This document shows, one piece after another, positions 33,130 through 41,617 of a stretch of DNA of 64,000 nt; within the stretch, counting starts at the first letter, position 1; each line of letters opens with the position of its first letter. The stretch lies in NCBI GenBank assembly GCA_913060505.1, contig CAJXRQ010000010.1, positions 37,564 to 101,563 of the forward strand, read 5' to 3'. Source of the DNA: an uncultured Desulfovibrio sp. GTDB taxonomy: Bacteria; Desulfobacterota; Desulfovibrionia; Desulfovibrionales; Desulfovibrionaceae. The notes under the pieces were generated by a model. It was not told the DNA's origin and made no database searches. It saw only the letters and a program-made list of their open reading frames with translations. The translations under genes were made by a program, and so were the position numbers.

Positions 33130-34200
33130 ATGAAAGAAACACTGTTTTTGAAAAACACGGAAGCGTTTGCCGAAAGCATGATACGTTGCGGCATTCGCGG
33201 CCATTTCGCCTATCCCATTACCCCGGCTACGGACGTTATGAAGTACACGGCCCGTAAGCTTCCGGAGGTCGGTGGACGCATGGTGCAGATGGAAAGCGAG
33301 CTGGCCGTATCAAATGCCTTGGCCGGCTATGCATGTGCAGGCAAGCTGGGAGCCACCTCCACTTCCGGTCCCGGCATGACTCTGATGCAGGAAGCCATCG
33401 GCTTCATGGCTGCGGGAGAATTGCCCTGTATTATGCTCGACGCCATGCGCGTCGGCCCTGGGGATGGCGATATCATCGGTGCGCAGAGCACTTATTATCA
33501 GGCTACCCGCGGTGGCGCGCACGGCGATTACCGAGTCATTGTCCTTGCTCCCTCCTGTGGACAAGAAATCGTCGAATTGATGCCCGTCGGCATCAAATTG
33601 TCCTTGACCTATCGCAACCCGGTTCTCTTCGTGGTCGATGGAGTCACCTGCCAAATGACTGAAACCACCACCTTCGACGATCCTTACGACTATACGGCGG
33701 ATTTTGACACTTCCGACTGGAGTTACACCGGAGCTGATGACCACTCGAAGCGCTTCCTGCTGACTGGCAGCTATACCCATGAGCAGGGTTACGAAATGAA
33801 CGAGCGCATGCGTAGAAAGTATGAGGAAATCACGGAAAAAGAGCAGCGTTGGGAGCAGGTGGAAGTGGATGATGCAGAGGTCCTGGTTGTGGCCTTCGGT
33901 ATCCATGGCCGCATGTGCAAGGATCTTGTTGCCAACTTCCGCAATGAAGGCAAGCGCGTGGGCTTTATCCGGCCTATTTCGTTGTGGCCTTTCCCGAATA
34001 AGGCATTTGAGAACATCCCGTCCTCGGTCAAATCCATCCTTGTCGTGGAGATGAACCATGGTCAGATGGTCGACGATGTGCGTTTGGCCGTGAATGGCAG
34101 GGTTCCGGTGCACTTTTTGGGCAAGACGGGTGGCGACATTCCCATGTGCACATTGGCGGAGATGTCCTGCGAAGTAAGCAAATTGCTTGAGGGAGAATAG
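33130..34200 (+). CDS. 2-oxoacid:ferredoxin oxidoreductase, alpha subunit (KorA/VorB-like)
   Basis: 356 residues, the VorB/KorA size. N-terminal pyrimidine-type domain (ITPATDVMKYTARKL, QMESELAVSNALAGYACAGKLGATSTSGPGMTLMQEAIGFMAAGELP) and C-terminal domain (VLVVAFGIHGRMCKDLVANFRNEGKRVGFIRPISLWPFP). With beta, gamma and delta subunits encoded directly after it, the complex decarboxylates a 2-oxo acid with CoA and ferredoxin to an acyl-CoA. The subunit size matches the branched-chain or 2-oxoglutarate types better than fused pyruvate enzymes. The actual 2-oxo acid probably comes from the amino-acid dehydrogenase in the same cluster. GTGAGGAG precedes ATG. Confidence 0.92.
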   Translation: MKETLFLKNTEAFAESMIRCGIRGHFAYPITPATDVMKYTARKLPEVGGRMVQMESELAVSNALAGYACAGKLGATSTSGPGMTLMQEAIGFMAAGELPCIMLDAMRVGPGDGDIIGAQSTYYQATRGGAHGDYRVIVLAPSCGQEIVELMPVGIKLSLTYRNPVLFVVDGVTCQMTETTTFDDPYDYTADFDTSDWSYTGADDHSKRFLLTGSYTHEQGYEMNERMRRKYEEITEKEQRWEQVEVDDAEVLVVAFGIHGRMCKDLVANFRNEGKRVGFIRPISLWPFPNKAFENIPSSVKSILVVEMNHGQMVDDVRLAVNGRVPVHFLGKTGGDIPMCTLAEMSCEVSKLLEGE

Positions 34201-34201
34201 T

Positions 34202-34963
34202 ATGCAGACATTGGCAGATTACTACGGCGAGACGCTGAAATTCGACAAACTTTACAACTACTGTCCTGGTTGCGGGCACGGTATCGTCACCCGCCTTGTT
34301 GTGGAGACCATTGAGGCTCTGGGTATTCGGGAAAAAACCATGTCCGTGGTCGGCATCGGCTGCGGCGGATTTTCGCACCACTACATGAATGTGGATGCCA
34401 TTGAAGCCATTCATGGCCGCTCCCCGGCAACGGCCATTGGTTACAAGGTCGCACTGCCCGATCATGTGGTTTTCACCTATCAGGGTGATGGCGACACCAG
34501 TGCCATCGGTTTGCATGAGATCATGCATGCCGCCAACCGTGGCATGCCCATTACCTGCATTATGGTCAACAACTCCGTATTCGGCATGACCGGTGGTCAA
34601 ATGTCGCCGACGACCATTCCCGGACAGGTTACCACCACGACCGCCACAGGCCGCGATGTGGATATTCACGGCCATCCTCTGTTGGTGCCGGAGATGATGC
34701 GGGCCATGAACGGCGTGGCTTACCTCGCCAGAGAATCCGTGGTGGACGCCAAAAGCATCAACAAGGCCGCCAAGAGCATCCGGAAGGCGTTCGAGTGCCA
34801 GATCAAGGGACTGGGCTTCTCCTTTGTCGAAGTCATTTCACCTTGCCCCACCGGTCTCCATCTGAAGGTTCCCGACGCTTACGAATTCGCCGCAAAGGAA
34901 ACTCTCAGCTACTTCAAACCTCAGGTTTTCAAAAACGCATTGGAGAACAATGATGAAGTATAA
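34202..34963 (+). CDS. 2-oxoacid:ferredoxin oxidoreductase, beta (TPP-binding) subunit
   Basis: 253 residues from ATG 34202; GAGGGAG just upstream overlaps the end of the alpha gene, and the track start is 15 bases earlier. Cys motif YCPGCGHGI near the N-terminus and TPP-binding motif YQGDGDTSAIGLHEIMHAANRGMPITCIMVNNSVFGMTGGQ. This subunit carries thiamine diphosphate and, with the alpha subunit, performs the oxidative decarboxylation. It overlaps the gamma gene by 14 bases, so the subunits are translationally coupled. Confidence 0.93.
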   Translation: MQTLADYYGETLKFDKLYNYCPGCGHGIVTRLVVETIEALGIREKTMSVVGIGCGGFSHHYMNVDAIEAIHGRSPATAIGYKVALPDHVVFTYQGDGDTSAIGLHEIMHAANRGMPITCIMVNNSVFGMTGGQMSPTTIPGQVTTTTATGRDVDIHGHPLLVPEMMRAMNGVAYLARESVVDAKSINKAAKSIRKAFECQIKGLGFSFVEVISPCPTGLHLKVPDAYEFAAKETLSYFKPQVFKNALENNDEV

Positions 34964-35510
34964 GTGTGCATTCTCCGGTTCCGGAGGGCAGGGGGCAGCC
35001 CTGATGGCCAAACTGACTTGTCTCGCCTGCATTACGGAAAGCAAGCAGGTTGTCATGACGCAGACCTATGGCGTTGAGCAGCGTGGTGGTGATTCCACCG
35101 GATTTGTCGTCATCTCTGACGAAGCCATTGGCAATCCCATTGTCGAGAACGACGCCAACGTTGCCGTGGCCATGAGTGAAAGCATCTATCAAGCCACGCT
35201 GGACGGTGTTCGGAAAGGTGGAACTCTGTTTGTCAATAGTTCCATGGTCAAGAATGAAGTGGAGCGGCCCGGTGTGAAACAGGTGCATCTGCCTGTTTCG
35301 GAAATGGCGCAGGAATTGGGCAATGTCCGTGTTGCCAACATTATTATGCTGGGTGCCGTGGTTTCGGCTACGGGCATGCTCAAGGCGGACTCAATCGCTG
35401 GCGCGCTGACGGATATCCTGACTCAGAAGAAGAAAGATAAGTTGGTGGATATTAACATCCAGGCCCTGAACAAAGGTGTTGAGGCTGCGGAAAAGGAGGT
35501 CTGCAAATGA
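34950..35510 (+). CDS. 2-oxoacid:ferredoxin oxidoreductase, gamma subunit
   Basis: 186 residues. Typical gamma-subunit start FSGSGGQGAALMAKLTCLA, and QTYGVEQRGGDSTGFVVIS matches the conserved YGxExRGG segment. This subunit completes the CoA-binding/catalytic assembly. GGAG lies 4 and 7 bases before two adjacent ATG codons (34950, 34953), so either may be used. Overlaps the delta gene by the ATGA arrangement. Confidence 0.92.
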   Translation: MMKYKCAFSGSGGQGAALMAKLTCLACITESKQVVMTQTYGVEQRGGDSTGFVVISDEAIGNPIVENDANVAVAMSESIYQATLDGVRKGGTLFVNSSMVKNEVERPGVKQVHLPVSEMAQELGNVRVANIIMLGAVVSATGMLKADSIAGALTDILTQKKKDKLVDINIQALNKGVEAAEKEVCK

Positions 35511-35731
35511 GCAAGAAAGCGAAAAAGCACTTGGTTGCTGCCGAACGGTGCAAATCCTGTGGTCTGTGTATCGCGGCTTGTCCGAAGCAGACCCTCACCA
35601 TCGGCTCCGAACTTAATGGCCAGGGCTATGCCTATGTGATGCAGGACAAGCCGGACGACTGCATCAAATGCAACATCTGCCGCATTGTCTGTCCCGATGT
35701 CGCTATCGGCTGCATCGACATTGCTGGCTAA
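35507..35731 (+). CDS. 2-oxoacid:ferredoxin oxidoreductase, delta (ferredoxin) subunit
   Basis: 74 residues with two [4Fe-4S] motifs, CKSCGLCIAACPKQTL and CIKCNICRIVCPDVAI, the small dicluster delta subunit that passes electrons to external ferredoxin. Starts in an ATGA overlap with the gamma gene. Subunit order alpha-beta-gamma-delta differs from the delta-first order common in archaeal and many bacterial operons. Confidence 0.93.
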   Translation: MSKKAKKHLVAAERCKSCGLCIAACPKQTLTIGSELNGQGYAYVMQDKPDDCIKCNICRIVCPDVAIGCIDIAG

Positions 35732-35753
35732 ACGAGGAATGAGGTAACCATAC

Positions 35754-37919
35754 ATGTCCAATCTGACTCCCCTTTTCAGGCCCAAGAGCGTTGCGCTCAT
35801 CGGGGCTTCTTCCGATCCCAAGAAATACGGGTACTGGACCGCCAAGGGACTTATTGACAGCGATTTTACCGGAGATCTTTACCTGATTTCCAGAACTGCG
35901 GCCGACGACATTCTCGGCTACAAACCTTACGCCAGTATCTCGGATGTTCCAGGCCCGGTCGATCTGGCTATCGTCGGCATCTCTCCCAAGTACATTCTGC
36001 CGGTCATTCAAGAGTGCGCCGACAAGGGCGTCAAAGCTATCGTCGTCGTAGCCACCGGATTTGGTGAAACCGGCTCCGAAGGCAAGGCCCTCGAAAACGA
36101 GATGGTCGAAATCGCCCGGAAGGCCGGGATGCGCATTCAGGGGCCGAACTGCATGGGAATATTCAGTTCTCCGGTTCACCTAAATGCCAGCACCATCGAT
36201 CTGGAAGATGGTCCCATGGGGCTGGTTCTTCAAAGTGGCAACTTTGGCATTGATATCAACTTCAATGCCAAAACCCGCGGTATTGGCTACAGCGGCTGGG
36301 CCAGCATCGGTAACCAGGCCGACTTGCGTTTTGCCGACTTCGTGGAATACCTCGGCCAGGACGAAGATACCGCTGTGGTTATGATGTACATGGAAGGGCT
36401 ACGTGTCTCTTCCGTTGATGATGGACGCAATTTCCTGAAGAACGCCCGTCAGGCGTCGCTGAAAAAACCGCTGGCTGCCATCAAGATCGGACGTAGCCAG
36501 GCTGGAGCACGGGCGGCAGCTTCGCATACCGGATCTCTTGCCGGCAGTGAGAAGATATTTGATGCCGCATTGCATCAGGCCGGTGTCGTCCGCGTGGAAA
36601 CTCCTCAGGAACTGCTGGATGTGGGTGAGGCTTTCTCCCGTTGCGACAGGCCCAAGGGAAATCGCATTGCCATCCTGACCGATGGCGGAGGCCATGGCGT
36701 CATGGCAACAGATATGGCCGAGCGCCTGGGATTGGATGCTTTCGTCCTTTCCGAGGAGACCCAGAAAAAGTTGCGCGACATTCTTATGCCTCATTGCCCG
36801 ATCAAGAATCCCGTCGATCTGGCTGGCACCCCCGAGCATGACATGTGGGTATTTGACCGCTGCGCCGAAGTGTTGCTGGCCGATCCTGAAGTGGATGGCT
36901 TGGTCATCGCAGGGCTGTACGGTGGATATTGCGACTTTTCCGAGGAGTTCCGCCAGTTGGAAATGGATGTGGCCAAGAGCCTCGTCGAGCGGGCCAACAA
37001 CTCGGACAAGCCTGTACTTATGCATTCGATGTACTACGCTCAACAGCCCGAGAGCCTGACCTATATCCGTAAACACGGTTTCCCGGTCTACGGGTCCGTG
37101 GATGCTGCGATGCGCGCCATGGGTGCCCTGGTCGGCTACAACACTCACCGCGAGAACATCCGTAAGGAACTTGAGGCAGCTCCACCGTTGCTTCCCGAAG
37201 ACCGGTTGGCCAAGGTTGGGGCCATCTTTGAGAATGTTCGTTCCCAGAACCGTGTCAATCTGGTGGAAACCGAAGCCCGTGAGGTTCTTCGTGCCTATGG
37301 CTTCGACATCCCCGGACACCTGCTTGCCAAGAGTGCCGACGAAGCGGCCAAACGCTTTGTCGAATTGGGAGCGGATAAGGTGGTCATGAAGATCGTCTCT
37401 CCCGAAATACTGCACAAGACCGACGCAGGAGGTGTGATCCTGAACGTGGATTCCGAGGCCAAAGCCCGGGAAGCTTACGAACAGCTCATTGCCAATGGCC
37501 AGAATTATAAAGCAGATGCCAAAATTTTTGGCGTGATGCTGACCCCCATGCTGCCCGCCGGTGTGGAGTGCATTATCGGTTCCAGCTACGATACCACCTT
37601 TGGTCCGGCTGTCATGTTTGGTCTGGGTGGCATTTTTGTGGAAGTCCTCAAGGACGTATCCTTCCGTGTTGCCCCGGTGAATGCACCGGAGGCCGAACGC
37701 ATGCTTCGCGAGATCAAGGGTTTCCCCATTCTTGAAGGTGTACGTGGCCAGGAAGGCGTGGATTTGCCGGCCCTGGTGGACGCCATCAGTCGGCTTTCCC
37801 ATATGGTTGCCGAGCTGAAGGATGTGGCAGAAGTGGACTTGAACCCGATCTTTGCCATGGAGCGCGGGATTGCGGTTGTGGACGCACGCATTGTCCTACA
37901 GTCACAGGAAAATAAATAG
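35754..37919 (+). CDS. ADP-forming acyl-CoA synthetase (fused alpha-beta, acetate-CoA ligase family)
   Basis: 721 residues. N-terminal CoA-binding domain (RPKSVALIGASSDPKKYGYW), succinyl-CoA-ligase-like domain with the phospho-His motif AAASHTGSLAGSE, then an ATP-grasp domain (ARGVLRAYGFDIPGHLLAKSADEAAKRF-like segment; GGIFVEVLKDVSFRVAP). It converts an acyl-CoA, ADP and phosphate to the free acid, CoA and ATP (substrate-level phosphorylation). It directly follows the ferredoxin oxidoreductase genes, so its substrate is probably that enzyme's acyl-CoA product. A strong terminator follows. Confidence 0.92.
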   Translation: MSNLTPLFRPKSVALIGASSDPKKYGYWTAKGLIDSDFTGDLYLISRTAADDILGYKPYASISDVPGPVDLAIVGISPKYILPVIQECADKGVKAIVVVATGFGETGSEGKALENEMVEIARKAGMRIQGPNCMGIFSSPVHLNASTIDLEDGPMGLVLQSGNFGIDINFNAKTRGIGYSGWASIGNQADLRFADFVEYLGQDEDTAVVMMYMEGLRVSSVDDGRNFLKNARQASLKKPLAAIKIGRSQAGARAAASHTGSLAGSEKIFDAALHQAGVVRVETPQELLDVGEAFSRCDRPKGNRIAILTDGGGHGVMATDMAERLGLDAFVLSEETQKKLRDILMPHCPIKNPVDLAGTPEHDMWVFDRCAEVLLADPEVDGLVIAGLYGGYCDFSEEFRQLEMDVAKSLVERANNSDKPVLMHSMYYAQQPESLTYIRKHGFPVYGSVDAAMRAMGALVGYNTHRENIRKELEAAPPLLPEDRLAKVGAIFENVRSQNRVNLVETEAREVLRAYGFDIPGHLLAKSADEAAKRFVELGADKVVMKIVSPEILHKTDAGGVILNVDSEAKAREAYEQLIANGQNYKADAKIFGVMLTPMLPAGVECIIGSSYDTTFGPAVMFGLGGIFVEVLKDVSFRVAPVNAPEAERMLREIKGFPILEGVRGQEGVDLPALVDAISRLSHMVAELKDVAEVDLNPIFAMERGIAVVDARIVLQSQENK

Positions 37920-37925
37920 GATGAA

Positions 37926-37958
37926 CCCCCGACGGCCTTTGCCGTCGGGGGTTTTGTT
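37926..37958 (+). terminator. intrinsic terminator after the acyl-CoA synthetase gene
   Basis: CCCCCGACGGC-CTTT-GCCGTCGGGGG followed by TTTTGTT. Seven bases after the stop codon. Confidence 0.85.
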
Positions 37959-37991
37959 AACAACTCTAGTGTTCTGTAAATGGAGGTAATT

Positions 37992-38366
37992 ATGGAATAT
38001 ATTAATGACAAAAATGGGCCGGCGCCTTTGGGCCCGTATTCCGATGCCATTCGAAGCGGCAATATGCTTTACGTCTCTGGGCAGGGCCCCTTCGGCAAGA
38101 GCGGAGAGCTTGTGGGCTCGGACATCACCGAACAGACTGAGCAGTCAATGAAAAATCTGGAATCCCTGTTGGGTTCCATTGATCTGGGTGTGAAGAATGT
38201 GGTTCGCGCCACGGTTTACCTCGCCAACTGGGACGATTTCTCCGGTTATAACGAAGTCTACAAAAAGTACATGGGCGACCACAAACCAGCTCGAGCCACA
38301 GTTGAAGTGAGTCGTCTTGCGGCGGATGCCCTTATCGAAATGGAATTCACCGTGGAGATTTCTTAA
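37992..38366 (+). CDS. RidA-family enamine/imine deaminase
   Basis: 124 residues from ATG 37992 (GGAGG upstream); the track start is 12 bases earlier. RidA features: GPAPLGPYSDAIRSGNMLYVSGQGP and the C-terminal HKPARATVEVSRLAADALIEMEFTVEI, including the Arg that contacts the substrate carboxylate. These trimeric proteins hydrolyse 2-imino or enamine acids to 2-oxo acids and ammonia. The neighbouring FAD-dependent dehydrogenase would generate just such an imine, and the upstream ferredoxin oxidoreductase would use the 2-oxo acid, so this is probably the linking step. Confidence 0.92.
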   Translation: MEYINDKNGPAPLGPYSDAIRSGNMLYVSGQGPFGKSGELVGSDITEQTEQSMKNLESLLGSIDLGVKNVVRATVYLANWDDFSGYNEVYKKYMGDHKPARATVEVSRLAADALIEMEFTVEIS

Positions 38367-38464
38367 CCACCTCTGGTAGGCGGCTAGCGTTTGGCAGATC
38401 ACGTTATCCCACGAAGAAGCGCTTGGCCGCCCTCCCTTCCCATGAGGGAATTAATAGGAGAGTT

Positions 38465-38479
38465 ATGGCGACAAAATGA
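38465..38479 (+). other. four-codon mini-ORF with good ribosome site
   Basis: AGGAGAGTT-ATG-GCG-ACA-AAA-TGA in the 200-base gap between ridA and the MFS gene. It could be a leader peptide or the stump of a deleted gene. An inverted GGCGGC...GCCGCC pair lies just upstream (about 38378-38425). Confidence 0.25.
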
Positions 38480-38568
38480 CAAATATCATTTAAATATCAA
38501 AAGATTAACCGTTGCGGAGATTTTTGGCACCGTTGTGGAACAGCGCTAGGCTTTCAGAGGAGAGTGAT

Positions 38569-39963
38569 ATGAAAACCGGGTCATTGGCAGAACTATGTGA
38601 TAACGCCCCCCTAAACAGCTTTCATAAACATTTGGCCGTTTATTCGGCCGGTGGGCCGTTTTTGGACGGGTATGTGATGGGCATGATCGGCATCGCTCTG
38701 GTACAGATTACTCCCTTCATGCAATTATCTCTCTTCTGGGAGGGCTTGATTGGCGCAGCCACCTTGGCTGGCATGTTTCTGGGTGGTTTTGCCGGAGGCT
38801 GGGTAACCGATAAATATGGTCGCCAGTTGCTGTACACCATTGACCTTATTGCCTTGGGTGTTTTCTCGATAGCCCAGTTCTGGGCGGAAACTCCGCTGTT
38901 TTTGTTTATCTGTAGATTCCTGCTCGGCGTTGCTGTTGGGGCCGATTATCCCATTGCTACAGCCTTGTTGGCCGAGTTCACTCCCAAAAAATACCGTGGG
39001 CCTTTCATTGGCATGTTGCAGGCTATGTGGTTTGTCGGAGCTAGCTGTGCCTATATTGTTGGTGTTAGCCTGCTTTCCTGCGGCCCGGAAGGCTGGCGAT
39101 GGATGCTCGCCAGCGCAGTACTTCCATCGGTTCTCTTTCTTTTTATGAGGCGCAATACTCCGGAGTCGCCTCGCTGGTTGATACACAAAGGGCGCCTGGA
39201 CGAAGCCAGTGCAGTAATAAAGCAGGTTTATAATAAGGACATCCCCTCTGATCGCCTCAAATCCATGACCAGCAAAACCGAGCCCGTCAGCCTGCGGCGC
39301 CTATTTCAAGCAGGCTATGGCACTCGCATGTTTTTCATCACCATTTTCTGGACATGTGCGGTCGTACCGCTGTTTTCTGTCTACTCATTTGCTCCCAAAA
39401 TATTAGCGGCTCTTGGCATAGCCGGTGAATTCGGTTCCACCGGGTCAGCAGTCATTACCGTCATTTTTATGATCGGTTGCATAGCTCCCCTGCCGCTTAT
39501 AAACCGGATAGGTCGTCGTTCTTCACTCTTGCACAGCTTTTTTTGGTCTGCCGTGGCGTTGTTACTGCTCGGGCTTTTTACCCACAGTTCCCCATATGTG
39601 ATTTTGACTCTGTTTTCGATCTACGCACTGGCCACCGGCAGTTCTCAAAATCTCCAGTTCGTCTATCCCAATGAGTTATTTCCCACGGAAATTCGTGCCT
39701 CAGCCGTGGGGCTTGCCTCTTCCTTGAGCCGCATCGGCGCAGCCATAGGTACGTACCTTGTGCCCATGGCCCTGGCTCGGCTGAACATTGACGTGACCAT
39801 GATGATTGCTGCCGGGATTACGGCTGTCGGGTTTCTCGTTAGTTGGAAAATGGCCCCCGAAACACGGCATTGTAGCCTTGAGGACGCAGCTTTTTGTGAA
39901 GAGCAAAATTCCACTGGAGATTTCGTACAGAGCGCTACTTCCTCGTCGTCTGCCCGACGCTGA
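38569..39963 (+). CDS. MFS permease (metabolite:H+ symporter)
   Basis: 464 residues from ATG 38569 (GAGGAG upstream); the track start lies 57 bases earlier. Twelve predicted membrane helices with MFS signatures: GGWVTDKYGRQLLYTIDL between helices 2 and 3, RFLLGVAVGADYPIATALLAEFTPKKYRG for helices 4-5, and NRIGRRSSLLHS in the second half. This pattern belongs to the sugar/organic-acid branch that includes aromatic-acid and niacin/hydroxyproline-type permeases. Context (amino-acid dehydrogenase and RidA) suggests that it imports the amino acid or derivative degraded by the cluster. Confidence 0.88.
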   Translation: MKTGSLAELCDNAPLNSFHKHLAVYSAGGPFLDGYVMGMIGIALVQITPFMQLSLFWEGLIGAATLAGMFLGGFAGGWVTDKYGRQLLYTIDLIALGVFSIAQFWAETPLFLFICRFLLGVAVGADYPIATALLAEFTPKKYRGPFIGMLQAMWFVGASCAYIVGVSLLSCGPEGWRWMLASAVLPSVLFLFMRRNTPESPRWLIHKGRLDEASAVIKQVYNKDIPSDRLKSMTSKTEPVSLRRLFQAGYGTRMFFITIFWTCAVVPLFSVYSFAPKILAALGIAGEFGSTGSAVITVIFMIGCIAPLPLINRIGRRSSLLHSFFWSAVALLLLGLFTHSSPYVILTLFSIYALATGSSQNLQFVYPNELFPTEIRASAVGLASSLSRIGAAIGTYLVPMALARLNIDVTMMIAAGITAVGFLVSWKMAPETRHCSLEDAAFCEEQNSTGDFVQSATSSSSARR

Positions 39964-40088
39964 TGTTGTTGCCACCTTGTCTTTGGATACTCGGCAAGGC
40001 CGAAATATACTTTAACCAAGCTTCACTGAAATGCCTCAGGCAACAGGTTGCAGAATAGCCTGACCTGTAAGGCAAAAGGAGAATTGAT

Positions 40089-41294
40089 ATGAGCAGCAAA
40101 CGATCCGCTGAAGCCGTTGTCATCGGTGGCGGAGCCGTCGGAACAGCTGTTGCCTGCTACCTCGCCATGGACGGGGTCGATGTGACAGTCGTTGAACGTG
40201 GTGAATTTGCCTGGGGCACCAGTCGGCGTTGCGAGGGACATGTCGTCACCTACGATACTCCTCCCGGCGATTTCAGCCTGTTTTGCAAAACGGGGCAGGA
40301 TCTTTTTTATGAGGCCCAGGATTTTCTACCGGTTGACTTTGAGTTTACGCCCGAAGGCATCGGTCTGTTGGTCGACAATGAAGACCACCTTGAAATCGTC
40401 AAGCAGAATTTCGAAGGCAAGAAGGCGGAAGGATATGACGTCACACTATGGGATCGGGATGAACTGCGCCATCGCGAGCGCAATATCGGCGACAACGTCA
40501 TTGCCTGCCTGAACTTCAACAATGACTGTACCCTGAACCCCATGCGCCTGTGTTTTGGCCTTGCCAAGCACGCCGAGGAAAATGGCGCGACCATTCTGCC
40601 GCGTACGCAGGTCACGAAATTGCTTACGGAAAACGGCCGGGTGAGTGGGGTCGAAACGGATCAGGGAATTATCGCCACGAAAAACGTCATTCTCTCCTCC
40701 GGAGTCTGGACTCCCTCGTTGGGGGCCATGCTTGGCGTACAGATTCCCATTCGTCCACGCCAGGGGCACATTCTCGTCACCGAGCGCGTCAGCGGATTGT
40801 TGAGCAAGGCTTACGTCGAATATGGATATTTGCTGACCAAACATGGTGTTACACGCGAAAATGTTACGCCGGATATGGATAAATTCGGTGTGGCTTTTGT
40901 CATCGAACCCTCTTCGGCCGGTACTGTGCTCGTCGGCAGCAGCCGCCGTTTTGCAGGCATGGATATTCGGCCTCATCCCGCAGTCATGCGGGCAGTGGCC
41001 GAAAGGGGGACTCATTTCTTTCCTTCCCTGTCCGACATGCGACTTCTTCGTTGCTATGCGGGCGTGCGCCCCGCCTCTCCTGACGAGTTGCCCATTATCT
41101 CCTCCACGCACATTCCCGGATTGTTTGTGGGAGCCGGACACGAAGGACTCGGCATCAGCCTCTGTCTGATAACGGGCAAGATTATGTCTGAACTTGTACG
41201 GGGTGAAACTCCGTTTATTGATGCCAGCTACATGAGTATAGACCGTTTTGGCTTCAACCCCCCGGCGGTGCCCGCAGGGGAAACGACGTTGTAA
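40089..41294 (+). CDS. FAD-dependent amino-acid dehydrogenase, beta subunit (HcnC/OoxB/DAO-like)
   Basis: 401 residues. N-terminal dinucleotide fold VVIGGGAVGTAVACYLAMDGVDVTVVERG, then a DAO-family body ending RCYAGVRPASPDELPIISS and PGLFVGAGHEGLGISLCLITGKIMSEL. This is the catalytic subunit type of hydrogen-cyanide synthase (HcnC), opine oxidases and D-hydroxyproline/proline dehydrogenase complexes; it oxidises an amino group's C-N bond to an imine. The next two genes encode the [2Fe-2S] and alpha partners, so the complex has three subunits. Substrate not determinable from sequence; proline-type or D-amino acids fit the nearby racemase. AAAGGAG precedes ATG. Confidence 0.9.
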   Translation: MSSKRSAEAVVIGGGAVGTAVACYLAMDGVDVTVVERGEFAWGTSRRCEGHVVTYDTPPGDFSLFCKTGQDLFYEAQDFLPVDFEFTPEGIGLLVDNEDHLEIVKQNFEGKKAEGYDVTLWDRDELRHRERNIGDNVIACLNFNNDCTLNPMRLCFGLAKHAEENGATILPRTQVTKLLTENGRVSGVETDQGIIATKNVILSSGVWTPSLGAMLGVQIPIRPRQGHILVTERVSGLLSKAYVEYGYLLTKHGVTRENVTPDMDKFGVAFVIEPSSAGTVLVGSSRRFAGMDIRPHPAVMRAVAERGTHFFPSLSDMRLLRCYAGVRPASPDELPIISSTHIPGLFVGAGHEGLGISLCLITGKIMSELVRGETPFIDASYMSIDRFGFNPPAVPAGETTL

Positions 41295-41305
41295 GGAGAA
41301 GCGAA

Positions 41306-41617
41306 ATGTTCAAACAAGTTAGCGAGTCCACGGGAAAGACCGTTACCATCTATTTCGAAGGCAAACCGGTACAGGTCGAGGAAGGGACTACAGTTGCGGC
41401 AGCCGTTCTGGATCCGTCTCATGGTTGGACCCGCACATCCCATGGCGGGCAGCAACGTGGCCCCTACTGTCAGATGGGAGTCTGTCACGAATGTCTTATG
41501 AACATTGACGGCGTTCCCAACCAGCAGGCCTGCCTGACAGTCGTCGCCGAAGGCATGCAGGTGCGTCGCCAGAATGGCGTGCCTGATTTCCATCAGGAGG
41601 ATAAGAACCATGGATAA
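41306..41617 (+). CDS. [2Fe-2S] ferredoxin-like subunit (HcnA-like)
   Basis: 103 residues. Fer2_4 domain with VTIYFEGKPVQVEEGTTVAAAVL, a Cys set in GPYCQMGVCHECLMNIDGVPNQQAC and a fixed short length, as in HcnA and the N-terminal part of sarcosine oxidase alpha. It carries electrons between the FAD subunits. Located between the beta and alpha genes; AAGGAG precedes ATG, and its stop codon overlaps the alpha gene by 8 bases. Confidence 0.9.
   Translation: MFKQVSESTGKTVTIYFEGKPVQVEEGTTVAAAVLDPSHGWTRTSHGGQQRGPYCQMGVCHECLMNIDGVPNQQACLTVVAEGMQVRRQNGVPDFHQEDKNHG

Noticed and set aside
36399-37802. 467-residue minus-strand ORF opposite the acyl-CoA synthetase
   Set aside because: Shadow; the plus-strand protein has unambiguous domains and the operon runs on the plus strand.
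38523-38540. TTGGCACCGTTGTGGAAC upstream of the MFS gene as a sigma-54 promoter
   Set aside because: It has a good -24-like half, but the -12 position reads GTGGA rather than TTGCW, and no enhancer palindromes were seen.
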